Source of the DNA: Burkholderia guangdongensis | Lineage (GTDB): Bacteria; Pseudomonadota; Gammaproteobacteria; Burkholderiales; Burkholderiaceae | DNA length: 64,000 bases | Assembly (NCBI RefSeq): GCF_013403875.1 | Contig: NZ_JACBNX010000027.1 | Location: 57,770-121,769, forward strand | Reading direction: 5' to 3' | Shown: positions 17,594-25,277 of the stretch, piece by piece | Numbering within the stretch: position 1 is the stretch's first letter | Layout of the letters: each line of letters opens with the position of its first letter | Position numbers and translations under genes: made by a program | Notes under the pieces: model-generated | The model's database searches: none | The model's input: only the letters and a program-made list of their open reading frames with translations | What the model was told of the DNA's origin: nothing

Positions 17594-19720
17594 ATGACCG
17601 TCAACGGAACACCGACGCGCGACGCCCGATCGCCTGCGCGGAAACGTTTCTTGAACATGTTACGCCAGCCTTTCGCGGCCGGCGCTGCCGCTTTTGCGCT
17701 CGGCGCGGCGTTTTCGCTCAACGTCGCGCTCATCGTGCGCGACCAGTGGCAGCACAACGTGCAGGCGCGTTTCGAGCGGCGCGCGTGGCACATCACGACG
17801 ATGATGCGCCACGAGCTGCAGGCGAGCGCCGCGGTGCTGCAGAGCGCGCGCGGCGCGTTCATGCTGACGTCGCGGCCGATGTCGCCCGAGCGCTGGCTGC
17901 AGTACGTCGGAACGCTCGACCTCGATCACAGCCAGTCGCCGATCCGGCGGCTCGGTTTCGTCCCCCTTTCATCCGCTGCCCGCGCGTCGCTCGCGAGTGA
18001 CGTGACTACAGCGACCGCCGCGTCGATGCCGACCGTGGCCGCGTCGCTGAGTGCGCCGCCGTCGCGCGCGCCCGTCACGACGTTCGGCTCGCGCGACGCG
18101 AGCGCGCTGCAGCGCGCCGCGCAATCGGGCGAAGTCGCGATGGCGTCGCGGCAGATCGACGACCCGAGCGGCGAGGCACGCCCGGCACTCGCGCTGGTGC
18201 TGCCCGTGTACGACACGCCCGACACGCCGCTCACGCCCGCCGCGCGGCTGGCGGCGACGGAAGGCGTGCTGTTCGCCGCGCTCGACGCGCGCCGGCTGCT
18301 GCAGCGCGCGCTCGACGCGGAGCGCGGGATCGACCTGCGCGTGATCGCGACCGGCGACGACCGGCCGATCTACGCGCTCGAGGCGCTGTCCGACGAGGCG
18401 GTGTGGTCGTCGGATCTGATGCGCCGCGTCGACCGGCTCGATTTCGGCGGCAACACGCTGACGCTCTCGTACGCGGCCGACGGCCGCCCGGGCGTGACGG
18501 GCGCGCAGCACGCGGCGGCCACCGTGCTCGCGGCCGGGCTCATCGCGTCGTTCGTGTTCGGCGTGCTCGCCCACGCGATGGTGCGCGCGCGGCTGTTGCG
18601 CGAGGCCGATCCCGACACGCAGCGCAGCGGCCTGCTGAACGAGGCGCGGATGATGGCGATCATCCGCTCGTCGATGGAAGCGATCATCACGGTCGACGAA
18701 TCGCACAAGGTCGTGATCTTCAATCCGAAGGCCGAGGAGATTTTCGGCGTGTCCGCGATGGAGGCGATCGGCGGGCCGCTTTCGCGCTTCATCCCCGAGC
18801 GCTTTCGCGCCGCGCACACGAAGCACGTCGAGCAGTTCGGCGTGACCGGCGTGTCCGAGCGTCAGATGGGCAAGCAACTCGTGCTGTCCGGGCTGCGCGG
18901 CAACGGCGAGGAATTCCCGATCGAGGCATCGATCTCGCAGATCCGCGACGCGTCCGGCAAGCTCTACACGGTGATGCTGCGCGACATCACCGAGCGCCTG
19001 CGCGGCGACAACACGCTGAAACAGTCGCGCGAGGAGCTGCGCGAGTTGTCCGCGAACCTGCAGAAGGTGCGCGAGGAAGAGAAGGCGCGGATCGCGCGCG
19101 AGCTGCACGACGACCTCGGCCAGCAGCTCACCGCGCTGAAGATGGACCTGTCGGTCGTCGAGCAACAGTTGCGCGATCCATGCAACTCGTCGCCGATGGA
19201 GGTGCAGAAGCATCTGAAGGGCATGCGGCGGCTGATCGACGCGACGGTCGCGTCGGTGCGGCGGATCGCGGCCGACCTGCGCCCGGTGATGCTCGACGAT
19301 CTCGGGCTCGTGCCGTCGATCGACTGGCTTGCGAACGACTTCACGAACCGCTACGGAATCGACGTCGAGCGCGACGTCGATCCGCGCGGCGTCGAGTTCA
19401 CGGGTGCGGGCGCGACGACACTGTTCCGCATCGTTCAGGAGGCGCTGACGAACGTCGCGCGCCACGCGGAGGCGACGAGCGTCGCGGTGAAGCTGCACGT
19501 CGACGACGGCGTCTGCGTGCTGCGCATCGCGGACAACGGCCGCGGCGCGGTCGTCGACGGCGCCGCGCGCGAAGACAAGTCGTTCGGTCTGATCGGGATC
19601 CGCGAGCGCGCACACATGCTCGGCGGCACCGTGACGATCGATACGGCCCAGGCACGCGGTTTCGCGATCACGGTCGCGCTGCCGCTCGCTTCGATACAAC
19701 AGGAAGAGTCAGAGACATGA
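17594..19720 (+). CDS. Hybrid-sensing histidine kinase: CHASE-like sensor, PAS, HisKA_3
   Basis: A 708-residue membrane kinase of the NarX/DegS class. Transmembrane helices at about 30-48 and 307-330 bracket a periplasmic region containing GFVP and the FAALDARRLLQRAL segment of CHASE domains. A PAS domain spans about 352-470 (IITVDESHKVVIFNPKAEEI). HisKA_3 follows with the phosphorylated histidine H505 in ARELHDDLGQQL, then an HATPase with DNGRGAV. The stop overlaps the response-regulator start (ATGA), so the pair is co-translated. The signal is unknown. A clear Shine-Dalgarno is lacking at ATG 17594; ATG at 17656 is less likely because it would remove the cytoplasmic N-terminus. Confidence 0.92.
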   Translation: MTVNGTPTRDARSPARKRFLNMLRQPFAAGAAAFALGAAFSLNVALIVRDQWQHNVQARFERRAWHITTMMRHELQASAAVLQSARGAFMLTSRPMSPERWLQYVGTLDLDHSQSPIRRLGFVPLSSAARASLASDVTTATAASMPTVAASLSAPPSRAPVTTFGSRDASALQRAAQSGEVAMASRQIDDPSGEARPALALVLPVYDTPDTPLTPAARLAATEGVLFAALDARRLLQRALDAERGIDLRVIATGDDRPIYALEALSDEAVWSSDLMRRVDRLDFGGNTLTLSYAADGRPGVTGAQHAAATVLAAGLIASFVFGVLAHAMVRARLLREADPDTQRSGLLNEARMMAIIRSSMEAIITVDESHKVVIFNPKAEEIFGVSAMEAIGGPLSRFIPERFRAAHTKHVEQFGVTGVSERQMGKQLVLSGLRGNGEEFPIEASISQIRDASGKLYTVMLRDITERLRGDNTLKQSREELRELSANLQKVREEEKARIARELHDDLGQQLTALKMDLSVVEQQLRDPCNSSPMEVQKHLKGMRRLIDATVASVRRIAADLRPVMLDDLGLVPSIDWLANDFTNRYGIDVERDVDPRGVEFTGAGATTLFRIVQEALTNVARHAEATSVAVKLHVDDGVCVLRIADNGRGAVVDGAAREDKSFGLIGIRERAHMLGGTVTIDTAQARGFAITVALPLASIQQEESET

Positions 19721-20364
19721 TCAAGGTGCTGATCGCCGACGACCATACGCTCGTGCGGGATGGATTGCGGCACATTCTCCAGAACGCGAGCGGGTTCGAA
19801 GTCGCGGCCGAAGCGTGGGACGGCCCGACGACGATCGCAATGATCCGCTCGACGCCCGCCAACGTGCTCGTGCTCGATCTGTCGATGCCGGGCCGCAACG
19901 GCGTCGAGCTGATCAAGCAGATCAAGGACGAGAAGCCGGCGCTGCGGATTCTCGTGCTGACGATGCACGCGGAGCAGCAGTACGCGGTGCGCGCGTTCCG
20001 CGCGGGCGCGTCCGGCTACATGACGAAGGAAAGCGCGAGCGCGGAGCTCGTCGGCGCGGTGACGAAGGTCGCGGCGGGCGGCGTCTACGTGAGCCTCGCG
20101 ATGGCCGAGCATTTCGCGCAGAGCCTGAACGAGCCCGCGGACACGCTGCCGCACCACCGGCTGTCAGACCGCGAATTCGACGTGTTCCGGCGCATCGCCG
20201 CCGGTCAGACGCTGACCGAGATCGCGCAGGAGCTGTGCGTCAGCGCGAAGACGGTCAGCACGTACAAGACGCGGATTCTCGAAAAGATGCAGATGCCGCA
20301 CGACGCGGCGCTCGTCCGCTACGCGATGCGGCACAAGCTGCTCGACGATTCGGACGACGTGTGA
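19717..20364 (+). CDS. NarL/FixJ-family response regulator
   Basis: A 215-residue regulator. The receiver domain has an acidic pocket IADDH, phosphoacceptor D54 in VLDLSMPG, and K104 in YMTKES. A LuxR-type helix-turn-helix occupies 148-208 (LSDREFDVFRRIAAGQTLTEIA, KTVSTYKTRILEKM). It is the cognate partner of the upstream kinase by ATGA overlap. Palindromes at 11062-11085 and 32245-32264 resemble sites for this class, but no link is shown. Confidence 0.95.
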   Translation: MIKVLIADDHTLVRDGLRHILQNASGFEVAAEAWDGPTTIAMIRSTPANVLVLDLSMPGRNGVELIKQIKDEKPALRILVLTMHAEQQYAVRAFRAGASGYMTKESASAELVGAVTKVAAGGVYVSLAMAEHFAQSLNEPADTLPHHRLSDREFDVFRRIAAGQTLTEIAQELCVSAKTVSTYKTRILEKMQMPHDAALVRYAMRHKLLDDSDDV

Positions 20365-20629
20365 GCGCGGGCGTCGCCCGCCCGGATGCGCGCAATCGAT
20401 TGCGCGCCACGCGGCCCGCGCACCGGCTTGCCTATCGTCTGCACGCGCACCTACACTGGTAAATCGATACGCTGTCACCAGCCTGCGGAACCGCGCGAAC
20501 GACGATACCCTTTCTTCGCAATCCTCTGCGCATTCCGCGTTCGCACCGTCGATTCGGCCGTCGCCTGGTGTCAGCCGACTTCCCCCTGCGCGGCGCACAG
20601 CTGATCGTTCCGACCGTGAGGAGGAGATG

Positions 20630-21232
20630 ATGAGCTACCACCTGGAAGGCCGTCTGCTCGAGGTCTGCAACTGCCGGGTTCTGTGCCCGTGCTGGATCGG
20701 CGAGGACCCCGATTTCAAAACCTGCGACACGATCGTCTCGTGGCACTTCGACCACGGCACGATCGACGGCGTCGACGTTACCGGCACGACGCTCGCGCTC
20801 GTCGCGCACCTGCCCGGCAACATCCTGAAGGGCAACTGGACCGCGGCGGTCTATATCAGCGACAACGCGTCCGACGAGCAGGAGAAAGCGCTGCTCTCCG
20901 TCTATACGGGCCAGGCCGGCGGCCCGGTCGCCGAGCTCGTGAAGCTGATCGGCACCGTCGTGTCGGTCGAGCGCGCGCCGATTTCGTTCGACGTGCGCGG
21001 CGGCAAGGGCACGCTGACGATCGGTGCCGATTACTACGCCGAGCTCGAGCCGTACCTCGGGCCGACCGGCGAGAAGACGACGCTGTCCGATACCGTGTTC
21101 TCGACCGTGCCGGGCGCGCCGGTGTTCGTCGGCAAGGCGCCGGTCTATCGCTCGAAGAACGCGACGATCGGCATCGACGTCGACCTGCAGAATCACAACG
21201 CGCTGCAGAGCACGTTCCTGTTCGACGCATAA
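20630..21232 (+). CDS. DUF1326-family protein
   Basis: A 200-residue soluble protein. It opens with EVCNCRVLCPCWIGED, a cysteine cluster (C-x-C-x4-C-x-C) with a further cysteine at FKTC that could bind metal. The rest is predicted beta-rich. DUF1326 genes commonly sit beside DUF2182 membrane-protein genes, as here. The Shine-Dalgarno GAGGAGGAG abuts the first ATG (20627), so the second ATG (20630) is the better start. Function is unknown; the cysteines and membrane partner suggest metal handling or redox, as inference only. Confidence 0.8.
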   Translation: MSYHLEGRLLEVCNCRVLCPCWIGEDPDFKTCDTIVSWHFDHGTIDGVDVTGTTLALVAHLPGNILKGNWTAAVYISDNASDEQEKALLSVYTGQAGGPVAELVKLIGTVVSVERAPISFDVRGGKGTLTIGADYYAELEPYLGPTGEKTTLSDTVFSTVPGAPVFVGKAPVYRSKNATIGIDVDLQNHNALQSTFLFDA

Positions 21233-21241
21233 GGGACCGCC

Positions 21242-22063
21242 GTGCCGCGCACACGCGCGGCACCGGGCCCGGCCATGTCCGCGCTGCGCCATCGAAACGT
21301 GTTCGTGCCGACGCTCGCGAGCCTCGTGCTGCTCGCGTGGGCCGCGCTGTGGGCGTGGACGCGCAGCCCTTACGGCCGTTATCTCGCTCACGACGACCTG
21401 AGCGCGACCGGGCCGCTCGCGTGGCTCTGCCGTACGATGCCCGGCGGGTCGCTGTGGCTGTCCGCGCTGTTCTATGCGGCGGCGTGGACCCTGATGATCC
21501 TTGCGATGATGCTGCCGAGCGCGCTGTCGCTGTTCAACGCGTTCGACCGCGTCGTGTCGGACCGCGCCGACCGCACGTGGCTGCTCGCGCTGCTCGGCCT
21601 CGGCTACGTGGCCGCATGGAGCGGCTTCGGGCTGATCGCGCACGCGCTGCATGCGCTGCTGCTCGCCGGCGTCGCGCGCGTGCCGGCGCTCGCGTGGCGC
21701 GGCTGGCTGATCGGCGCGGCGACGCTCGCGCTCGCGGGCGCGTTCCAGTTCAGCACGCTGAAGACGCGCTGCCTCGACCGATGCCGAACGCCGCTGAGCT
21801 TCGTGATCAGCCACTGGCGCGGCCGCACGCCACGTCGCCAGGCGTTCGCGCTCGGCGGGCGGCATGGGCTCTTCTGCGTCGGCTGCTGCTGGGCGCTGAT
21901 GCTGCTGATGTTCGCCGTCGGCGCCGGCAGCCTCGGCTGGATGCTCGCGCTCGCCGCCGCGATGGCGATCGAGAAGAACGCCGCCTGGGGCGCGGGGCTC
22001 AGCGCGCCGCTCGGCGTCGCGCTGATCGGCTGGGCGATGCTGATCGTCGCCGATCATCTGTGA
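21242..22063 (+). CDS. DUF2182-family integral membrane protein
   Basis: A 273-residue membrane protein with about six helices. It shows the family marks MILAMMLPSA, FSTLKTRCLDRCRTPL and HGLFCVGCCWALM; the paired cysteines in the last two could bind metal. A GTG at 21242 has an AGGGA Shine-Dalgarno at good distance and lies 9 nt after the DUF1326 stop; ATG 21275 lacks one. DUF2182 was named as a predicted metal-binding membrane protein. With the cysteine-rich DUF1326 partner it may form one complex. Confidence 0.8.
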   Translation: MPRTRAAPGPAMSALRHRNVFVPTLASLVLLAWAALWAWTRSPYGRYLAHDDLSATGPLAWLCRTMPGGSLWLSALFYAAAWTLMILAMMLPSALSLFNAFDRVVSDRADRTWLLALLGLGYVAAWSGFGLIAHALHALLLAGVARVPALAWRGWLIGAATLALAGAFQFSTLKTRCLDRCRTPLSFVISHWRGRTPRRQAFALGGRHGLFCVGCCWALMLLMFAVGAGSLGWMLALAAAMAIEKNAAWGAGLSAPLGVALIGWAMLIVADHL

Positions 22064-22064
22064 G

Positions 22065-22991
22065 ATGCCGATGCGCCCGCCCGCCGCCGCCGATTCCGCG
22101 AACGCCGCCGCCACGACCGCACGCACGATCCTGCTGACGAGCGTCGCGATGATCGCATTCGCGTCGAACTCGCTGCTGTGCCGCCTGGCGCTTGCGCTCG
22201 GGCGGGTGGACGCGGCGAGTTTCGCGAGCATCCGCCTCGTGTCGGGCGCGCTGATGCTGGCGATCGTCGTGCGCGCCGGCGCGCGCCGCACGCCGGCGCC
22301 GCACGTGGACTGGATCGCCGCGACGATGCTGTTCGCGTACGTCGCCTGCTTCTCGTTCGCGTATCTGTCGGTCAGCGCGGGCACCGGCGCGCTGATCCTG
22401 TTCGGCGCGGTCCAGATGACGATGTTCGGTGCCGGCCTGCGCGCCGGCGAACGCTTCGCGCCGCTCGGCTGGCTCGGGCTCGCGTCCGCGACCGCGGGGC
22501 TGCTCTACCTGGTGTCGCCCGGCGTGTCGGCGCCGACGCCGCGCGGCGTGCTGCTGATGTCGGTCGCGGGCGTCGCGTGGGGCATCTACTCGCTGCGCGG
22601 CCGCGGGCTCGCCGATCCGCTCGCGGCCACGGCCGGCAATTTCCTGCGCGCCGCGCCGATGGCGCTCGTGGTGAGCGCGATCCTCGCCGGGCGCTTCCAT
22701 CTGAGCGCGAGCGGCGCGATGCTCGCGATCGCGTCGGGGGCGCTGACGTCGGGGATCGGCTACGTGATCTGGTATGCGGCGCTGACGCGGCTCACCGCGA
22801 TGCGCGCCGCCGCCGTGCAGCTGTCGGTGCCGCCGATCGCCGCGATCGGCGCGGTGCTGTTCCTGTCGGAAACGCCGAGCTGGCGGCTCGGGATCGCGTC
22901 GGCGGCGATCCTCGGCGGCATCGCGCTGGTGCTGACGAGCCGCGCGAGGCCGGCCCGGCAGACCGCGCCCGCGCCGGACGACGGCGGCTGA
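22065..22991 (+). CDS. EamA/DMT-family transporter
   Basis: A 308-residue inner-membrane protein with ten predicted helices in two EamA repeats (FASNSLLCRLALA and the ISYV-type second half GIGYVIWYAALTRL, then FLSETPSWRLGIASAAI). The family exports amino acids, purines or other small metabolites. The start is 1 nt after the DUF2182 stop, suggesting co-transcription; a second ATG at 22071 is also possible. The substrate is unknown. Confidence 0.88.
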   Translation: MPMRPPAAADSANAAATTARTILLTSVAMIAFASNSLLCRLALALGRVDAASFASIRLVSGALMLAIVVRAGARRTPAPHVDWIAATMLFAYVACFSFAYLSVSAGTGALILFGAVQMTMFGAGLRAGERFAPLGWLGLASATAGLLYLVSPGVSAPTPRGVLLMSVAGVAWGIYSLRGRGLADPLAATAGNFLRAAPMALVVSAILAGRFHLSASGAMLAIASGALTSGIGYVIWYAALTRLTAMRAAAVQLSVPPIAAIGAVLFLSETPSWRLGIASAAILGGIALVLTSRARPARQTAPAPDDGG

Positions 22992-23005
22992 GCGGCGCGC
23001 GCCGT

Positions 23006-23407
23006 TTACTTCGCCGGCACCGGGCAGGCCAGATCGCCCTCGTCGCACGACAGATACCCCTGCAGGCTCTCGGTGCGCGCCTTCGTCAGATCGTCGAGAC
23101 AGGTCGTCATCACGGCCGGAAAGGCGCTGCCGCCTTCGACACCGGCGCTCGAGAATCCGCATTCGGCGTCGCGGAACGCGATCCACGCCTGCTCGGCCGC
23201 GACGAACTTCTGCGACAGCGCATTGTTGTTCCGCACGCGGGCGGTCACGGACTGATAGACGCGGTTCAGCTCCGCGTCGGATTTGCGGTACGCCTGCTCG
23301 GCGCACGCATTCATCGTCGCCTGATCCTGGGGATTCGTGCAGTTCGGCTGCGCATGAGCATTCGCCGCGACCGCCGCCGCCAGCACCAGACCAATCGAGA
23401 CACGCAT
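23006..23407 (-). CDS. LprI/DUF1311-family exported protein
   Basis: A 133-residue secreted protein. A signal peptide (about 1-19, AANAHAQ cleavage) precedes a domain with a conserved cysteine pattern, a DAELNRVYQSV helix and the family motif FVAAEQAWIAFRDAECGF. LprI-type proteins include lysozyme inhibitors, so a role in protecting the periplasm from host or rival lysozyme is possible. It stands alone and convergent to the DMT gene. The last residues (CDEGDLACPVPAK) add two cysteines. Confidence 0.85.
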   Translation of the reverse strand: MRVSIGLVLAAAVAANAHAQPNCTNPQDQATMNACAEQAYRKSDAELNRVYQSVTARVRNNNALSQKFVAAEQAWIAFRDAECGFSSAGVEGGSAFPAVMTTCLDDLTKARTESLQGYLSCDEGDLACPVPAK

Positions 23408-23584
23408 GGACGCTCCTTTTTATTCGTTGAAGTCGTGGAACCGATGCCGGGCATCGCCGCCCCGCCGCGCCTCGGCGCGCGGCGCCGCTTGCCCGTGACG
23501 GGCGCGGCGGCATCGACCGCGATCCTATCTTACGTATGACGAGATGTCAGCCCGATCGTGTGCGTCGCTGGCGGCATAAAAGCA

Positions 23585-23617
23585 GAAAGGCCCGCTTCTC
23601 GACGAAGCGGGCCTTTC
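23585..23617 (-). terminator. Intrinsic terminator of the DUF4148 gene
   Basis: GAAAGGCCCGCTTC (23585-23598) and GAAGCGGGCCTTTC (23604-23617) form a perfect 14-bp stem with a 5-nt loop. On the minus strand it is followed by CTGCTTTTATG. It lies about 40 nt after the DUF4148 stop. Confidence 0.85.
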
Positions 23618-23659
23618 GAAGCGTCCGGGTGCCGCGTTCGGGGCACCCGGGAGCGAGGG

Positions 23660-23965
23660 TCAGTAGCCGATGACGGGCGCCTGGCCGGCGGCCGGTGCCG
23701 CCACGCGCGGGCCGGCTTCCGACTTCGCGGCCGCGTTCTTGCCGTAGCCGGTCGTGTCGTTTTGCGCGGCCGCGACCTTCGCTTGCGCGGCCTGGATGTT
23801 CGCCGGGTAGTTCATCCAGTCGTTCGGGTTGTAGCCGGCCTTCTCGACCTGAGCCAGCTCGGCGCGCACTTCCGCGCGGGTCAGCGGCTGGTTCGACTGG
23901 GCGAACGAAGCGGCCGGAGCGGCGACGATCAGGGCAACGGCAACTGCATTGATGAGCGATTTCAT
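23660..23965 (-). CDS. DUF4148-family exported small protein
   Basis: A 101-residue protein with a clean signal peptide (about 1-22, SFAQS). The core is the DUF4148 signature: LTRAEVRAELAQVEKAGYNP, then a DWMNYPANIQAAQAKV stretch. The C-terminus is Ala/Pro-rich. The family is abundant in Burkholderia and its function is unknown; periplasmic location is expected. A GGAGG Shine-Dalgarno stands 9 nt before the ATG, and a strong terminator follows, so it is a single-gene unit that is probably well expressed. Confidence 0.88.
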   Translation of the reverse strand: MKSLINAVAVALIVAAPAASFAQSNQPLTRAEVRAELAQVEKAGYNPNDWMNYPANIQAAQAKVAAAQNDTTGYGKNAAAKSEAGPRVAAPAAGQAPVIGY

Positions 23966-24283
23966 GATTGGGAACCTCCGCGATTATCTTGTCAGGCGCA
24001 GCAGTTTGAGTCGTTCGCTGCGTTTGAATGAAGTCTAGGGGCGCAGAGGCTCAGGGTAAACGCCTAAAACCTGAATTCACTGTTGATGAAAACGAGACAA
24101 TCGACGCCGATAGTTGCGAATCGTCAGAAGATTTTGTGCAATTCGACGGCAAATCCAGCGTATGTTCGCCGTGCGGAACATCGGCCCAACATCCTGCGGA
24201 GCCTTGTCGGGCGGACCTGAGCGCGATTCGGGCCCGCTCGGCCGAGCGGGTGCGCGCAGATAACGTCGCGCGCCCGTCCGGGG
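23966..24283. other. Gene-free, lower-GC stretch
   Basis: About 318 bp between the DUF4148 promoter side and the end of the PilZ gene. Base composition is more balanced than in the flanks, especially 24050-24190. It should contain the DUF4148 promoter, but no confident -35/-10 pair, repeat or conserved ORF is seen. Confidence 0.5.
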
Positions 24284-25180
24284 TCAGCGCGGGTCGCCAG
24301 CGCCCGGCGAAGCGACCAGCCGGTCGTAGAGGATTCCCTTTAAACACGCGAGATCGGCGGGTTCGGCGCCGTCGTACGCGATGTGATGCAGGCTCAGCGC
24401 CGGCGCGGCCGGGTCCGGATGCACGTGGCGCACGGTGCCGGACAGCGCGAGCTGCCGGATGTCGTTGCCGTTGCCGTTGCGGTCGTGGTTACAGTCGTCG
24501 TTGTAAGGCAGCCAGATTCGCAGCGGCGCGCCGATGGCGACCGGTTGGCGCGCGGCCAGCGACATCCCGCTCAGGCTGACGTCGCGGACGATGCCAATGT
24601 CCTCGTTGCCATCGCCGCCGCTGAAGCGCGCCGCGATCCGCATCGGCACGCGCGGCTCCGCGCGCGTGCGCAGCCGCTCCGCGAAGCCCGGCGGAGACAG
24701 GATCACGAACGGTGTCGGCTCCGGGCGCACCGCGTCGACGGTCGACACGAAACGAAAGATCGCCGCGCGGCCGATCGCGATCGCCTCGACGTCGTCGCCG
24801 CGCGCGATCTCGAGCGCCGCCGCGTGCAACGGCTCGAGAAAGATCGCCTGCGACGCGCCATGGCCGATCAGCCGGCAGCGCTGCATCAGCCGCGTCGTGC
24901 CGACCCGCCGCCGGATGCCGATCGTCGCACCGATCGACAGCCCCATCCGCTCGAGCGTCCAGTGCTCGCCGGCAGACTGCCGATGCGCGGCGTCGGCAGC
25001 CACCTCCCGCCGCGCAGGCCGGAAATGCCCGAACAGGAACGCATGCTGCCCGTCGTCGCGCAGCGTCGTGCCGGCCGGCAGCAGCGCGGCGCCGTCGTGG
25101 TCGTAAAGATCGCAAGGAAGCGGCGATCCGGCGGCGATATCGTCCGGTCCGAGCGGGTGGTAGTCGTGTGAGCTGCGCAT
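24284..25180 (-). CDS. PilZ-domain c-di-GMP effector, YcgR-like
   Basis: A 298-residue protein. The C-terminal PilZ domain (about 180-290) has the c-di-GMP motif R-x3-R (RAEPR) and DVSLSG, matching D/N-x-S-x2-G. The N-terminal half, with a LIGHGASQAIFLE strand, fits the YcgR-N type domain, so the protein may act as a flagellar brake or envelope effector. The start at 25180 lacks a strong Shine-Dalgarno; ATG 25201 is an alternative. It follows the class A PBP on the same strand after 97 nt; no flagellar genes are near. Confidence 0.8.
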   Translation of the reverse strand: MRSSHDYHPLGPDDIAAGSPLPCDLYDHDGAALLPAGTTLRDDGQHAFLFGHFRPARREVAADAAHRQSAGEHWTLERMGLSIGATIGIRRRVGTTRLMQRCRLIGHGASQAIFLEPLHAAALEIARGDDVEAIAIGRAAIFRFVSTVDAVRPEPTPFVILSPPGFAERLRTRAEPRVPMRIAARFSGGDGNEDIGIVRDVSLSGMSLAARQPVAIGAPLRIWLPYNDDCNHDRNGNGNDIRQLALSGTVRHVHPDPAAPALSLHHIAYDGAEPADLACLKGILYDRLVASPGAGDPR

Positions 25181-25277
25181 AAGAGAGCGTGGCGGTCGCA
25201 TTCGAAGGCTGTCGTCATCACCGGATGACGGCAGCCCCGCGCAAAACCTGAGCGGCCCGCGATCGCCCGTGCCGCGC

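Noticed and set aside
24028..24579. Plus-strand open frame over the gap before the PilZ gene
   Set aside because: No recognisable domain, poor start context, and the second half is antisense to the PilZ gene.
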